Shown here: positions 1 to 12,979 of the stretch, one piece after another
Layout of the letters: every line of letters begins with the position of its first letter
Numbering within the stretch: the first letter of the stretch is position 1
Source of the DNA: Unio delphinus
Taxonomy: Eukaryota > Mollusca > Bivalvia > Unionida > Unionidae
Reading direction: 5' to 3'
Length of the DNA stretch: 64,000 bases
Assembly (NCBI GenBank): GCA_029339505.1
Contig: JAQISU010000210.1
Location: 8,122,501-8,186,500, forward strand
Position numbers and translations under genes: made by a program
The notes under the pieces: model-generated
What the model saw: only the letters and a program-made list of their open reading frames with translations
Database searches by the model: none
What the model was told of the DNA's origin: nothing

Positions 1-200
1 GACTTCACGCCCTCCCGCATTCGATGCAGACTCCATAACCACTAATCCACAATCTTTTATGTACACTACTACTTAATACAACATATTTAGACATAAAGAA
101 CAAGAACAGATTAGAACGAATGACTTTACAAACAGACAGCAAGTAATATTCAAGCAAAGCTCTGCACCCATGGAACCAGACTTATGATTGGTTAGCTGAT
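1..200 (-). repeat. SINE tRNA-head fragment plus repeat shared with 665-900
   Basis: The first 50 bases read on the minus strand like the degraded tRNA-related head of the SINE seen at 640-715. The following stretch, about 60-200, is a diverged copy of about 720-880: both carry an 'acaagaacag.ttag' segment, 'caaacagacag' and 'aatattcaag'. This is therefore part of an older duplicated unit. No coding sequence is visible. Confidence 0.5.
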
Positions 201-337
201 TGTCATGATAAAGGTAAATACGTACGAATGTACGTATGTAAAAAATTATTGCATAGCAAGCATACGTTAGGTAAAAAATTATATTTTAAAAAAAACAACA
301 GGAAGAAAATTAAAACAAGAAAGGCTAATCTGGATTT

Positions 338-715
<378 letters not shown>

Positions 716-899
716 ATTGAAGTATTTTACTTCTACCATATACAATATCTTTGGGTACACAGAGCAAGAACAGGTTAGGACTACTTCGCCCTACAGGTAT
801 AGTATGAGAGCAAAACGACCTTGCAAACAGACAGTAAATAATATTCAAGCTAAACACTGTACATTTGGACCCAGTCATATGATCTACGCCGTTATTTGA

Positions 900-1440
900 A
901 CAGCGATAACCCATTTATTTAAAGTAGATTCAAGTCGATATAAATCTCTTTCTCGTCATTCGTCTCGCCCGTTTTTGCAGCTAGTTACACTTTATATATT
1001 GCAATCTGCAAATTATGCCAATGCCTTCTGTTGCGATGTCGTTAGAAAGGTAAGATCTTTAATTTTGACAACAATCTTTTCTTTACACATTGCACATTGT
1101 CATTATTGATATATTTTTAAGTATAAAATGCTAAATATATTGAAACAGAAATTCAATACGTTGGAGTTGTGTGGAGTAATGAGCTTTACTATTATCATCA
1201 TCATAGCGTATGAACCCATTCAGCAGTGTAATTACATGCAAACATGCATACACACACTTAATGTTTAATCGTCCAATTAGGGCGGTATTATATTAACATA
1301 TTTGGAACATCCCATTTGAGCTATGCAGAGAAAGTCCCGAGAAGATCTTGCATTTTAATCGTTTCCAGGGTGTAAGTTAAAAAATGCAGCTGCATGCACA
1401 CATTTACTTTAGAAAACGTTGATTGTTTCGCTCTCATTTT
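900..1440. other. Intergenic stretch, nothing recognised
   Basis: AT-rich unique-looking DNA with no open frame of note, no recognisable repeat edge and no RNA gene that can be supported. Confidence 0.5.
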
Positions 1441-2760
1441 AAAGCTGACATTCCTAACATATGCTGGTTATGCATTGAGTGTGTTTTATATTCATGACGT
1501 ATGTTGGTTATGCGTTGAACGTGTATTATATTCATGACGTATGATGGTTGTGTACCAAATGTAAATTATATTTATGACGTATGCTTGCTATGCAATGAAT
1601 GTGTATTATATTCATGTCGTATGCTGGTTATGTACTGAATGTGTATTATATGTATGACGTATGTTTGTTGTGCACTGAATGTGTGATATATTCATGGTGC
1701 ATGGTGGTTATGTACTGAATGTATTTTATATTCATAACGTTTGCTTTTTGTATAATGAATGTGTATTATATTCATGACGTGTGTTGGTTGTGTACTGAAT
1801 GTGTTTCATAATAATGACGTTTGTTAGTTGTGCATTGAATGTGTATTATATTTATGACGTATGCTGGTTGCATCATTAATGTGTATTATATTCATGACGA
1901 ATGTTGGTTGTGTACTGAATATGTACACCGAATGTGTGTGTATTATATTCATGACGTATGTTGGTTGTGTATTGATCGTGTTTTATATTCATGACGTTTG
2001 CTGGTTTTGTACTGAATGTGTATTATTTTCATGGTGTATAATGGTTGTGTTCTCAATGTCTATTATATTCATGGTGTATGCTGGTTGTGTATTGAATGTG
2101 TATTAATTTCATGGTGAATGCTACTTGTGTACTGAATGTGTATTATATTCATGGTGTATGCTGGTTGTGTACTGAATGTGTATTATATTCATGGTGTATG
2201 TTTGTTGTGTATTGAATGTGTATTAATTTCATGGTGAATGCTACTTGTGTGCTGAATGTGTATTATATTCAAGGCAAATGCTGGTTGTGTACTCAAAATG
2301 TGTATTATATTGATGGTGTATGCTGGTTGTGTACTGAATGTGTATTATATTCATGGTGTATGCTGGTTGTGTACTGGATGTGTATTATATTCATGGTGTA
2401 TGCTGGTTGTGTACTGAATGTGTATTATATTCATGGTGTATGTTTGTTGTGTATTGAATGTGTATTAATTTCATGGTGAATGCTACTTGTGTGCTGAATG
2501 TGTATTATATTCAAGGCGAATGCTGGTTGTGTACTCAAAATGTGTATTATATTGATGGTGTATGCTGGTTATGTACTGGATGTGTATTATTTTCATGGTG
2601 TATGCTGGTTGTGTACTGGATGTGTATTATATTTATGGTGTATGCTGGTTGTGTACTGGATGTGTATTATTTTCATGGTGTAAGCTGGTTGTATACTGAA
2701 TGTGTATTATATTTATGGTATAGGCTGGAGTGTACTGAATGTGTATTATACTCCAGCCAA
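1441..2760. repeat. 40-bp minisatellite
   Basis: About 32 tandem copies of a 40-bp unit of the type 'gtgtattatattcatg' + 'gtgtatgctggttgtgtactgaat'. The unit edges recur at 1491, 1531, 1571 and so on. Copies at about 2100-2290 and 2340-2530 are repeated as a higher-order block, including a shared 'ttcaaggc' variant. Because 40 is not a multiple of three and stops are rare in the unit, long repetitive open frames occur here, but they are not genes. Confidence 0.9.
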
Positions 2761-2769
2761 TACGTCTTT

Positions 2770-3375
2770 CGTTATTTCTTTAAGTCTGTCTGTCTCGAAT
2801 ACGTTGTTAGCGAGAGTGAGAAGGAACTATGTAATGTATAAAACATAAACGCAATTTTTGCTAGCATTTTCGTATGCTTTCGTAGATAACCTGACCATAG
2901 TCTACTATAATTCAAAACACGAATTTGTAATTTCTGAAAGAAATAAAACGGTGTTAGCATGCTTAAGCATAGTCTGTTTATTATTTACTTGTTTGCGCAT
3001 TTTGAAAAATAACTTTATGGGCTTTAAGTATTTGCTGTAAAGATTGTCAAAACTATTAAGTAAGAGCCACCTGATCTCGACGAGGTAAGTAAATGTTCTT
3101 CTATTTCGCAATTTTATCTGAATAAAGCTGAAACAATATATAAATGCATAAAGGAATATGTAAATGAAGCACATGTATTTATCATGGATCTCGAGGAAGA
3201 CAAGGGTTTTTTTTGAAAATTAATCATTTCAATTTTCTATTTTGAACAGCACTTACACCCGCCGATGTAAGCACATTTTTTCCGTCTATGTAATAATAAT
3301 GTGTTAACTTGTATGTCATTCAAGTGTGTACTAAGTGTGTGTAAAATTGGATTTTTAACGTACTTTTAACAATTA
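2770..3375. other. Unique AT-rich stretch
   Basis: No convincing coding sequence, repeat or RNA gene. A short 'acgaggtaagtaaatg' looks like a splice donor, but no exon can be supported next to it. Confidence 0.4.
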
Positions 3376-3610
3376 TTCAATTATATCGCTACGATATCTG
3401 CACTGTGGCAGTTTATAGTGATATCTAGTACAGTTATATCGCTACGATATCTGCACTGTGGCAGTTTATAGTGATATCTAGTACAGTTATATCGCTACGA
3501 TATATGCACTGTGGCAGTTTATATTGATATCTAGTACAGTGATATCGCTACGATATCTGCATTGTGGCAGTTTATAGTGATATCTGGTACATGGTCATCA
3601 TGCCGCAGAC
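3376..3610 (-). repeat. SINE tail multiplied as a 53-bp tandem repeat
   Basis: Four units of exactly 53 bp start at about 3381, 3434, 3487 and 3540, each with 'atatcgctacgatatctgc' and 'gtggcagtttatagtgata'. On the minus strand this is the 3' tail domain of the SINE at 31578-31902. The last unit runs into the next SINE segment ('catcatgccgcagac'). The tail has therefore been amplified locally as a minisatellite. Confidence 0.8.
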
Positions 3611-3744
3611 TTATAGTTTCTCTAGGATGCGATAATCTGACTCTGGTGATAAAATATGAAAATGTTGATGCCGGTGAAAATCCTAGCTGACAGGAACGAA
3701 TGTTAGATTTATTTTTAATTTGATCTATTATATGACAGCAGGTC

Positions 3745-4030
3745 ACTGGATGACCTAGTGGTCTAACGCGATCGCCTTTACCAATCATTTCAGCATGTTT
3801 GAGTTCGGACACGAAATAGGTTAACTTGGCTATGTGAAAATGTTTGCCAGTAAATTTCAGTGGCTCTTTGGTTCTTGCCCGTTTCGAGTCGTGTTATCAG
3901 CCATTAAGAGTATATGAGAAAGATTGCCAGTAGATTTCAGTGGCTCGGTGGTTCTTACCGGGGTCATTAAGGGCTCTTATTCCACAATGTATTCTTGCTG
4001 TTACGTATAGCCTACAAAGTGCTGTAAAAT
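3745..4030 (+). mobile_element. Degenerate tRNA-derived SINE
   Basis: A decayed tRNA-like head ('gatgacctagtggtctaacgc' ... 'tttgagttcgga') is followed by two partly duplicated copies of the SINE body ('gccagtagatttcagtggctcggtggttctt') and the ending 'cgtatagcctacaaagtgctg'. The body matches the better-kept SINEs at 4721-4973 and 23397-23644. Confidence 0.6.
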
Positions 4031-4125
4031 GTTCTTAAGACCAAGCTAAATGAGTCGTTATGTTTTAAATATTTCCTTTGTCTTGGAAAGGCACACTATG
4101 TAGCATATATTGGGGTGGCATAGCA

Positions 4126-4127
<2 letters not shown>

Positions 4128-4193
<66 letters not shown>
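4128..4193. repeat. (CT)n microsatellite
   Basis: An uninterrupted CT dinucleotide tract of about 66 bp. Serine/leucine or arginine/glutamate open frames across it are artefacts. Confidence 0.95.
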
Positions 4194-4195
<2 letters not shown>

Positions 4196-4499
4196 CAATC
4201 ACGTTCGAACGTCGTACATACAGTCTGAAGAAAATCTTTGATGTGTTTTTTACTAAAAGTATTAAGATCATAAAGGTTTTTTAAAAAAGTTCTAAACTTA
4301 TTGCATTTTTATTATTTTGTATTTTTGCCACCACATACGGTTTGGTATTCGTCTACATCACAACTTTTAAGTACATTCATGTTATGTTATCTTTATCTGA
4401 GCGGTGGATGAACCTCATGTGTCCTGGTACCAGTAACCACGACGAAGCATTTGATAAAACTATGATAACCCAGACACTAGTTATACCAAGTGCATTTAT

Positions 4500-5170
4500 G
4501 CCATCAATATAACTCACATGATCTTCCATGTACGTTGTTTGTTGTTTGTTTCCTTACTGCGGGCACCCGTAAAGAGCTTCCACGTGTACATTGTATGTTT
4601 CCATGATCCGAGTAACCCTTTTGGGCTTCCACGTGTGCGCTGCACGTTTCTTTGATCAGAGTAGCTCTTATGGGTTTCCACGTATGCATTGTACTTTTCC
4701 TTGATGATTATACTCGTTATGACGGGGCCTCGAGTGGCCGAGTGGTCTAAAGCGCTGTCCGTTACGGATCACTGCCATCTCACCTCTGTCTGCGTGGGTT
4801 CGAGTCTAAGATTCGGCTAATGTAGTTATGTGAGATAGCTTTTCAGTAGCTTCTCGTGGGTCGGTGGTTCTTTCCGGGGGTTTTCTGGGTTCTTCCTCCA
4901 CCATTAATACTGGCCACCATGTATAGCCTATATTGTGTTGAAAAATGGCGTTAAACTATAAAAACAAACAAACATACTCGTTATATGTTTTCTTGATGCG
5001 AGTACCCGTTCCATTGTATGTTTCCCTTCTGCGAGTACCCGTTATGGGCTTCCACGTGTACATTGTATGTTTCCATGATGGGAATACCCGTTACTGTGTA
5101 TGTTTCCTTGTTGATAGTACCCGTTATGGGTTGCCATGTGTACATTGTATGTTACCAATAGGATCCTGAG
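4500..5170. repeat. Minisatellite interrupted by a SINE
   Basis: Imperfect tandem units contain 'gggcttccacgtgtacattgtatgtttcc' and 'gagtacccgtta'. The array is split at 4721-4973 by a SINE with matching duplicated target sequence on both sides, so the array predates the SINE. Confidence 0.75.
4721..4973 (+). mobile_element. tRNA-derived SINE with 11-bp target-site duplication
   Basis: The head is tRNA-Ser/Leu-like: 'gagtggccgagtggtctaaagcgc' resembles an A box and 'gggttcgagtct' a B box. The body has 'gcttctcgtgggtcggtggttc' and 'cttcctccaccattaatactgg', and the tail is 'aaaaacaaacaaac'. The sequence ATACTCGTTAT occurs directly before (4710-4720) and after (4974-4984), marking the insertion. 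Other copies are at 23397-23644 (+), 54648-54858 (-), 9585-9826 (-) and 59660-59815 (+, partial). Confidence 0.88.
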
Positions 5171-5179
5171 ATTTGTGTT

Positions 5180-6005
5180 AAATTTGCTTTACAATACAAG
5201 GAGGCAAACATGAGAAATGCATTATTGCTGTCTGTAGGTGATGCGTGAATGTGTATATTTTGTAGACTTGTCCACAATCATAAGCTTGGAATTTTGAGGT
5301 CCATTGAGATGGTTATATTTGTAAAGCTTAATTTCTATATTTTCGTTACGTTCGACTACACTAGGCAAATTAAGTACGTATTTTCAAAGTGGCTTATTTT
5401 TCAACTTTCTGACAGCACTTCTATGTATGTGGCGACCTTCCACTGCAGATCCACCGTAGTTCAGTTGGTATAGCATTGGACGTTTAATCTAAAAGTCATA
5501 TGTAGTATACTGCTTCGGCGTGTTTTTACCCATCGCGCTTACCTCCCCTTTTCTCGGCAAGATATAGAAACACATCACATTCTAACATATCGCTGACACA
5601 AGCGATTAGTCTGCTGTATGGAGTTGAGGAAGCAGAACTGCTGATTCCATAGGAAAACTTTTGCAAATGAGGGCGTGAACAACGAACCAGCATTTTGTGA
5701 GAGTGTTAATTGTACGTGATACAGAATTAGTAGCATCAATATGGTATCTGGCTATGGTCACTAAAATAGTATACATCAAACCAATAATCACTAGTAGTCA
5801 TCGAGACCCCATACAACGAGGGTTGTTAAAAACATACAAAATCATGTAATAACTAGAATATCTGTTCCATCATATCAAGTCATACAACCCCATCTTTATA
5901 TAAATGACTTATAATACAACAAACTATCCTGGACATGGGTCTTTTTCCAATGGAACTTTTCATCAAAGGCGTAAGCAAGGTAAGGCCTGCTTACTTAAAC
6001 CTTAG
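5180..6005. other. Mostly unique DNA with a tRNA-Lys-like fragment
   Basis: At about 5455-5508, 'tagttcagttggtatagcattggac' followed by 'tttaatctaaaagtc' resembles the D arm and anticodon arm of a tRNA-Lys. No T arm or B box follows, so this is a tRNA-related repeat remnant and not a tRNA gene. Nothing else is recognised. Confidence 0.35.
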
Positions 6006-6149
6006 CAAAGATCAGCTGGACAACAATCGGTTAGACAACGTCCTGACATCAAGTCCAAGTAACAATCGGTTAGACAGCTTCCTGACATCAAGTCCAAGGA
6101 CAACAATCGGTTAGACAGCTTCCTGACATCAAGTCCAAGGACAACAATC

Positions 6150-6912
<763 letters not shown>

Positions 6913-6919
6913 TCATGTA

Positions 6920-7555
6920 TGGTGGTGAATTATGGAGGGGAAAAGTTTGTAAATCCTTTGAGCCAAACTGTGTAATGATATTCTGTCTAGGATACAAAAG
7001 GATGACTTTGGGTGAGTTCTCACTGTAGAAGTGTACAATTACGAGAGCTCAATAACAGGACTTTAATCAGTTCTGTTTACATTGTATTTTGTTTAACATT
7101 TTTCATCCCTAGAGGTGGGTGATGCTTGTTAAGATATGTGAATGTGTGCATTATTAGTGTTATATATCAATACATTTAATATTACTTGTATATTTTATGA
7201 TGTATGTCTTTCTTCTTTAGAGTGTCTATCGCCTGTCCTAAAATTTCGCTCCTTTGTCTTAAGCATCTGACTAAGTGTAGAAGAGTTTTTGAGTAATGAC
7301 AGAGATTAGTGTATTCACTATATTAAACCGTCTGTGTAGTTACACAAAGGATGAAAAAGTGAACACATCCATCAATGTATATCACATACATGATATCATG
7401 TAATACTTTAATTACTTTCCAATTCCAAATTTGAAGCGAGTTCAATTTACACACGAATTTTTAATCACACCCACCACGGCGATATTAGTTTCTTCACGTT
7501 ATGTTAGTGTTTCCCGCGTGCAATTTTACTCAAACCCTCGTGCGATATGTACTGA
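6920..7555. other. Unique AT-rich stretch
   Basis: No gene, repeat or RNA signature recognised. Confidence 0.4.
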
Positions 7556-7559
7556 TGTA

Positions 7560-7965
7560 TAAAGCATATAGCGGACGAAGTCCTCAGATATGGGAGTTCG
7601 TGATATGTATTGACAAGGTCCTCATATATGGAAATTAGTGATATGTACTAATTTATAAAGTATACGGCGGACAACGTCTTCATATATGGGAATTGGTGAT
7701 TTGTACTGATTTATAAAGTATACAACGGACAACGTCTTCATATATGGGAATTGGTGATATGTAATAATGTATAAGGAATACAGCGGACAACGTCTTCATA
7801 TATGGGAATTGGTGATATGTAATAATGTATAAGGTATGCAGCAGACAACGTCTTCATATATGGGAATTGGTGATATGTAATAATGTATAAGGAATACAGC
7901 GGACAACGTCTTCATATATGGGAATTGGTGATATGTAATAATGTATAAAGTATGCAGCGGACAGG
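7560..7965. repeat. 58-bp minisatellite
   Basis: About 6.5 units with 'cagcggacaacgtcttcatatatgggaattggtgat'. The motif 'catatatggg' recurs at 7681, 7739, 7797, 7855 and 7913, a constant 58-bp spacing. Left-hand units are more diverged than right-hand ones. Confidence 0.9.
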
Positions 7966-7969
7966 TTTT

Positions 7970-9370
7970 GAGTGTTGGGTTATTCTTTTAGGTAGATTTT
8001 GTACTCGGTATTAGATTAATTCTCCATATACACAAAATGGAAGAAAAAGCGGAGTGGTAATACCTTATTAATATAGTTGTCATCATAATCATCGTCATTA
8101 TCATCACCACAGCACATCACCACTACTACCATTGTTTGCAAATTATGGCACGTTAACACAGACGCAGTTGCAATAATAGTGGTAATTGCACTATTTAGCG
8201 ATATCCTGTGAGGTGATTCGATTACAGTTTTAGCAACAGCAGAAGTAGTAGCAGTAGCAATTGATGGGGACGGGACACAGAAAAAAAGAAATGGCAGAAA
8301 GATGACTTCAGCTTAAAACAGTTGTATATGCTGGAATGGCAAAATAGAGAGCAAGAAATGATATATGCACTTTTAGGGCTTATTAGTGTGAAATAAAGAC
8401 GGCATGTACGCACACTACGGAGTTTTGCGGTTATAAATGAACCTTTATTCATTTTTACCAGTTGTTTCTGATTTTTGTATATTATGTACATGCATTTCTT
8501 GGAACAAACCACATGAAAAAAGATTACATGTTGCAATAGCTAAATAAATTAGTCGGGTAAGGAAACATTCACGACCTAGCTCGTTGCTGTACACTTATTA
8601 CATTATCTGTAGTGTTTGGTTTGTTTGTTTATAGCAATGGGGTTTTGCACAGAAGCATAGAAGAAACACCGTGTAAACTCACCAAGGTTAGATTTTGAGG
8701 GATTTGTATACATTTTGTAAGCATCGGTCTTCTTTTTATGATTATAAATTTGCAAAATACACATTCATATTACTGTGTTGACAGTGGGGGACTACTGTCT
8801 AGTCAATGTCGGTTGCTGGTCAGTCTGACGAAACACATTCATTTCACCTGTGTTCACAATTACGGGGATTCATATCTAGTCAGTGTATGAAATGCTTTTT
8901 GGAATTACATTACATGTCGAAGGCATTTCTTTTCTGGTAATGATACAGATGCATAGCATGTTTGAGTTTAGGCTTGACACAGATGTGGAAACTACCAATT
9001 GTTTTAATAACATCTTGCGTGTAGGATGGTCTTTACTCTTATAAGAAATATGATGCACCAATGTTCTGAAATGAAACAATTGTTAAGGCTTCCATTTCTT
9101 TTGGAGGCGGGACAAGGAGTAACAGGGTTAGGGACCCCTATAAAATAACCAGTCTGAAAATAAAGCCTCTCGTTTTTGTACTTTCAGCCAATTACATACA
9201 AGTATGTTTCAACCATCTTCCATAATCAAATTCATCATACCTATAAATGAGATAAAATTATGCACCAAGGTAGATCACGTGCTGTTTTAACTGAACCGTC
9301 CAGACTGATTGCCAAACAACACTTAGGACCACTGACGACTGACTAAGGACGGCATACCAATAATTTACCT
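7970..9370. other. Unique stretch, no gene recognised
   Basis: Only short low-complexity ATC/CAT runs (about 8080-8130) and a CAG/TAG-like run (about 8235-8262) stand out. No coding segment with family resemblance was found. Confidence 0.4.
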
Positions 9371-9375
9371 GACTT

Positions 9376-9505
9376 CGATCTGGTACACTAGAACCAGTGC
9401 GCAAATACTTTAAAACCTTCGATCTGGTACACTTGAACAAGTGAGCAAATACTTTTTATCCTTCGATCTGGTAAACTAGAACATGTGCGCAAATACTTTT
9501 TACCA
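9376..9505. repeat. 44-bp tandem repeat, three copies
   Basis: 'cgatctggtacactagaac' followed by 'gcgcaaatacttt' starts at 9376, 9420 and 9464. Confidence 0.85.
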
Positions 9506-9584
9506 CTTTGTATGCAAAGCAATAATAATGTGTGTTTCTATTAATAGATGAGCCATGCATATATTGTAGAGTTATTTTGGATGT

Positions 9585-9826
9585 TGTTGGTTTGGTGTTT
9601 AACGCCATTGCTTAGGGCTAGATAGGATACACCTGGTGGCAGGTATATCTGGTGGCGGAATAGTCAGAATTTTCGGACTAGTGGTGAAAAAACTCGGGGA
9701 AACAGTGGTAAGAACTACCCAACTTTTAGAAGTTATTGGCAGCTTTCTCAAATACCCATATTGGACCGATAAAGCCTGGAAGCCACGCAGACGGAGTTGA
9801 GATGATAGTGATCTGTAAAGACTAGT
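9585..9826 (-). mobile_element. Degenerate SINE, minus strand
   Basis: On the minus strand this matches the 4721-4973 SINE: head remnant 'gatcactatcatctcaactccgtctgcgtgg', body with 'gtagttcttaccactgtttccccgag' and the end 'ggcgttaaacaccaaaccaac'. It is more diverged than the other copies. Confidence 0.65.
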
Positions 9827-9944
9827 GATTTTGACTACTCAGCCATTTGGATCTAAAACAATTTTAGTATTTTATACAAGTACATATGTATCTGATATTG
9901 ATCTTTTGCACACAAGTGGATATTTTTTGAATAATTGCTACATT

Positions 9945-10057
<113 letters not shown>

Positions 10058-10090
10058 ATTTTGGCTGCACGTTTGCTCTACCTTTTGCAG

Positions 10091-10182
10091 CCCAGGACTT
10101 AACGACGCCACTGGTTTAGGTTAACAACTCACTTCGTCTTAGAGTCAACACGTTTGTATCCATACGTCCTTGAAAAGACACG
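10091..10182 (+). other. Putative 5' UTR part of the first coding exon
   Basis: A pyrimidine-rich stretch ending in 'ctctaccttttgcag' (10076-10090) looks like a splice acceptor, so transcribed sequence may start at 10091 and reach the ATG at 10183. This would imply an untranslated exon further upstream. Alternatively the promoter is here. No TATA box is evident apart from the adjacent (TA)n tract. Confidence 0.4.
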
Positions 10183-10246
10183 ATGGGCACTGCAGGTTCA
10201 AAACAGCCTATAGTCAAAGTTGGGACTTTGAAACTAGAAATAGAAG
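10183..10246 (+). CDS. Exon 1 of beta-propeller-Roc GTPase gene: myristoylation-type N-terminus
   Basis: This small exon starts at an ATG in good animal context (A at -3, G at +4). It encodes 21 residues plus one base, beginning MGTAGSKQPIVK, and ends at a strong donor, 'gaag|gtatgt'. Gly2, Ser6 and Lys7 fit the N-myristoylation consensus, and lysines 7, 12 and 17 could aid membrane contact. The donor is phase 1 and matches the phase-1 acceptor at 28730; the split codon then becomes Ala. Nothing in this exon alone proves it belongs to the downstream gene. The link rests on phase, strand, start context and absence of another partner. The intervening intron would be 18.5 kb, which is long but in keeping with the other introns here. 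RNA-seq junction reads would settle it. Confidence 0.6.
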
Positions 10247-10562
10247 GTATGTAATAGATAAGTCATATAGTACAACCATTATGGGTTCTTTTCTTACTCT
10301 TCGATACGGAAACATGGTATTTCATAATATACTCAACACAAAATGATATACCATAGTCAACATTTCAATAAGCCTAAATCTAGATTACATAGTTATGTTA
10401 GCTTTGTTTCTTAAAGTCTAATATAAGTAATGAAATCTTTCAGCATATTTCCACTAAGCCCACAGCATAGCATTACCGATATAACTCAAAGAGTGCATGG
10501 GGGAGAAACGGACATTCCGACTGAGTGAATGGATGTAAAGTGATAATTAAATTCAGTATATA

Positions 10563-10770
10563 TCTCATTATTTTTTTAGCTGTCTTATATCAAATATCAT
10601 TATTGTTTTAGCTGTCTTATATCAAATATCATTATTGATTCAGCTGTTTTATATCAAAGATCATTATTGATTTAGCTGTCTTATATCAAATATCATTATT
10701 GATTTAGCTGTCTTATATCAAATATCATTATTGGTTTAGCTGTCTTATATCAAATATCATTATTGGAAGG
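10563..10770. repeat. 32-bp tandem repeat, about six copies
   Basis: 'agctgtcttatatcaaatat' + 'cattattg' units start at 10578, 10610, 10642, 10674 and onward with 32-bp spacing. Confidence 0.9.
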
Positions 10771-10972
10771 TGATATGCGTAGCCTAATATCATCTGGTAA
10801 TGAAAAAATAACAAAAAACATTGCCTTTGATTGACTATGTCGGATTTCCTTCTAATGATAAACTTACGATATTAGTATGTCCTTTTAATCTACTGCATTA
10901 TTTATGAAACATAAGATGCATTTCAGTGATGATACACTTCATACGGGATAACTTGCGACAGATTCTACATTG

Positions 10973-11927
10973 TGTTACGTGTTTAGGCTCTAAAAAACAG
11001 TAACATACAAAACGTGAATCCAACAAGCTTGGTAAAGATTTTACACAACAAATTGTTTCTCTGGGAAAAGATTGTAAAAATAGAAATAGAATTACAGTTT
11101 TAAGAATCAAATCGAAACGTAAACCAAGAATAGTCCACGAATTAAATTACAAAAGTCCTAGTAATGAAATGTTCCAATAAATTCAAGTTCGAGTCATTTA
11201 GAAAAATCCAAGATGGAAGATGATGACGTATGCTGTAGTCTGTACTTTGTTCATCTACAGTTCCTTGTAAATTCACAAGAATTAACACTCCGGAAATGGA
11301 AATCCGAATACAATTTTGATAAACTGTCTCTTTCAAATAATTATATATGAGCACGTCAAATATTTCCCGAGATACGTATTAATCCTTTTAAAATCCAAAT
11401 ATGTTTAAGAAAATTTAAATGGATTAAAACACTGGCTCCAACAAAAGAAAATGATCTAACGTCAGATGCTAACATTTCAACAAAAAGTAATAATATCGTA
11501 TTCTAATATTCAGTTTTGAAAATATCAATAACTTGCGAAATCGAGAGAAAAAAGAAAGGGGTCACATGATCTTGTTTATATCACGTACTCCTAACATGAC
11601 CCTGAAGAGAAACAATCATTTTACTTTAAGAACAAAACGATGTTTACGTTTTAATTCACAAGTCCAATCTTGACCTTGACAAAACCCAATCATTTTACAA
11701 CTAAAATAAAACCTGTGTACGTGGTTGCGGTTAACACTGAATGAAAGTCAGGATCTAGGTCAACATTACTTGCTTACCAAAACATACTTCAGTCAACAAA
11801 TTTTCTGAAGAAAAAAACATCAATAAAAGTACATTACAATATCATATAATGAAAAATGAAAATTATTCAAATCCAACAAACAATTAAATTAAAATAAATG
11901 TATATTAAATCAGATATACGTATTACA
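10973..11927 (-). mobile_element. Old solo LTR of the GMR1-like family, minus strand
   Basis: Read on the minus strand, the 3' half follows the LTR at 44587-45398 motif by motif: 'ggaacatttcattactaggac', 'gtggactattcttgg', 'gatttgattcttaaaactgtaa', 'accaagcttgtt' and the terminal 'gagcctaaacacgtaaca'. The 5' end corresponds to 'tgtaatacgtatatctgatt'. It is clearly more diverged than the solo copy at 18820. No target duplication could be recognised, and no internal retroelement sequence adjoins it. Confidence 0.7.
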
Positions 11928-12229
11928 AGTCAATGGCAGATTTCCATTTGCACAAGTAAACATTTCATGAACACGATCATATTTGTGTCGGAAATTTCCT
12001 TTCATTTGTTAGCATGACCAGAAATACAAAGTTAAAACCGGGCCGATATTCGCCTGATTTCAGCTCAAAATCCAAACAGATGTGTCGTAGTCTCATCGCG
12101 TCCTTTTCTGTTCAATAAAGCAACGCGGCAATTGGGTTTATTGTCGTGACGTTATATGGCATTGGTCTATTGGCCGTTGTTACATGTTATAATGGGAAAA
12201 GTATGTACCCTTCTATAAATTTATTTATA

Positions 12230-12815
12230 ATCCATAACTGTAATAGGATAACATCATCCATCCTAATGGATAAACACAGATAAAACCATCCATCCTAATG
12301 GTTAGTCATAAATAACATGATCCACCCTATTGGTTATACACATATAATATGATCTTCCTTAATTACTAGATACATATAATATTATCCGTCCTCATGTTTA
12401 GATACAGACAGACAGATAATAACATCCATTACAATGGTTAGATTCAGAAACACATAGATAACAGCATCCATTTTAATGGTTAGACACAGATGATAGCGTT
12501 CATAGTAGATTCAGATACAGAGATAATAGCATCAGTGCTAATGGTTAGATTCAGATATATAATAGATATGATATAATAGCATTCATCTTAATTGCCATAT
12601 TCAGGCACACAGAATTTACCATCCGTCCTAATGGTTAGATTCAGACACACATATAATAACAGCCATACTAATTGTTAGATTCAGACGCACAGATTATATC
12701 AACCAACCTAATTGTTAGATTCAGACTCACAGATTATAGCATCCATCCTAATGGCTAGATTCAGACAAATATAATAGCATTCATCCTAATGGATTCGGAC
12801 ACAGATTATATAATG
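12230..12815. repeat. Degenerate minisatellite
   Basis: About 14 diverged units of roughly 38-42 bp containing 'agcatccatcctaatggttag' and 'attcagacacagat'. Considerable divergence between units indicates an old array. Confidence 0.8.
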
Positions 12816-12979
12816 CAAATTTATCGTCATAAATCCATGCAGGGTTGCCCGAGCATGACTAAATAAATTTCTAAAACGATTATAATCCATGTCTCCGTTG
12901 CACCAAGTCTAATGAATATTTCTGAGCGCATAACACAGCAATAATATTAGTTATCCCTGATTATTTTAGGTATTGTTGT

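Noticed and set aside
1861..2841. Cys/Tyr/Val-rich repetitive open frames
   Set aside because: They arise from a 40-bp minisatellite lacking stops. The period shifts the frame, and no signal peptide plus splice context supports a secreted repeat protein.
4065..4284. Ser/Leu and Arg/Glu open frames over (CT)n
   Set aside because: Microsatellite artefact on both strands.
7560..7965. Possible CRISPR-like array
   Set aside because: Units are contiguous 58-bp tandem copies without distinct spacers, in an animal genome.
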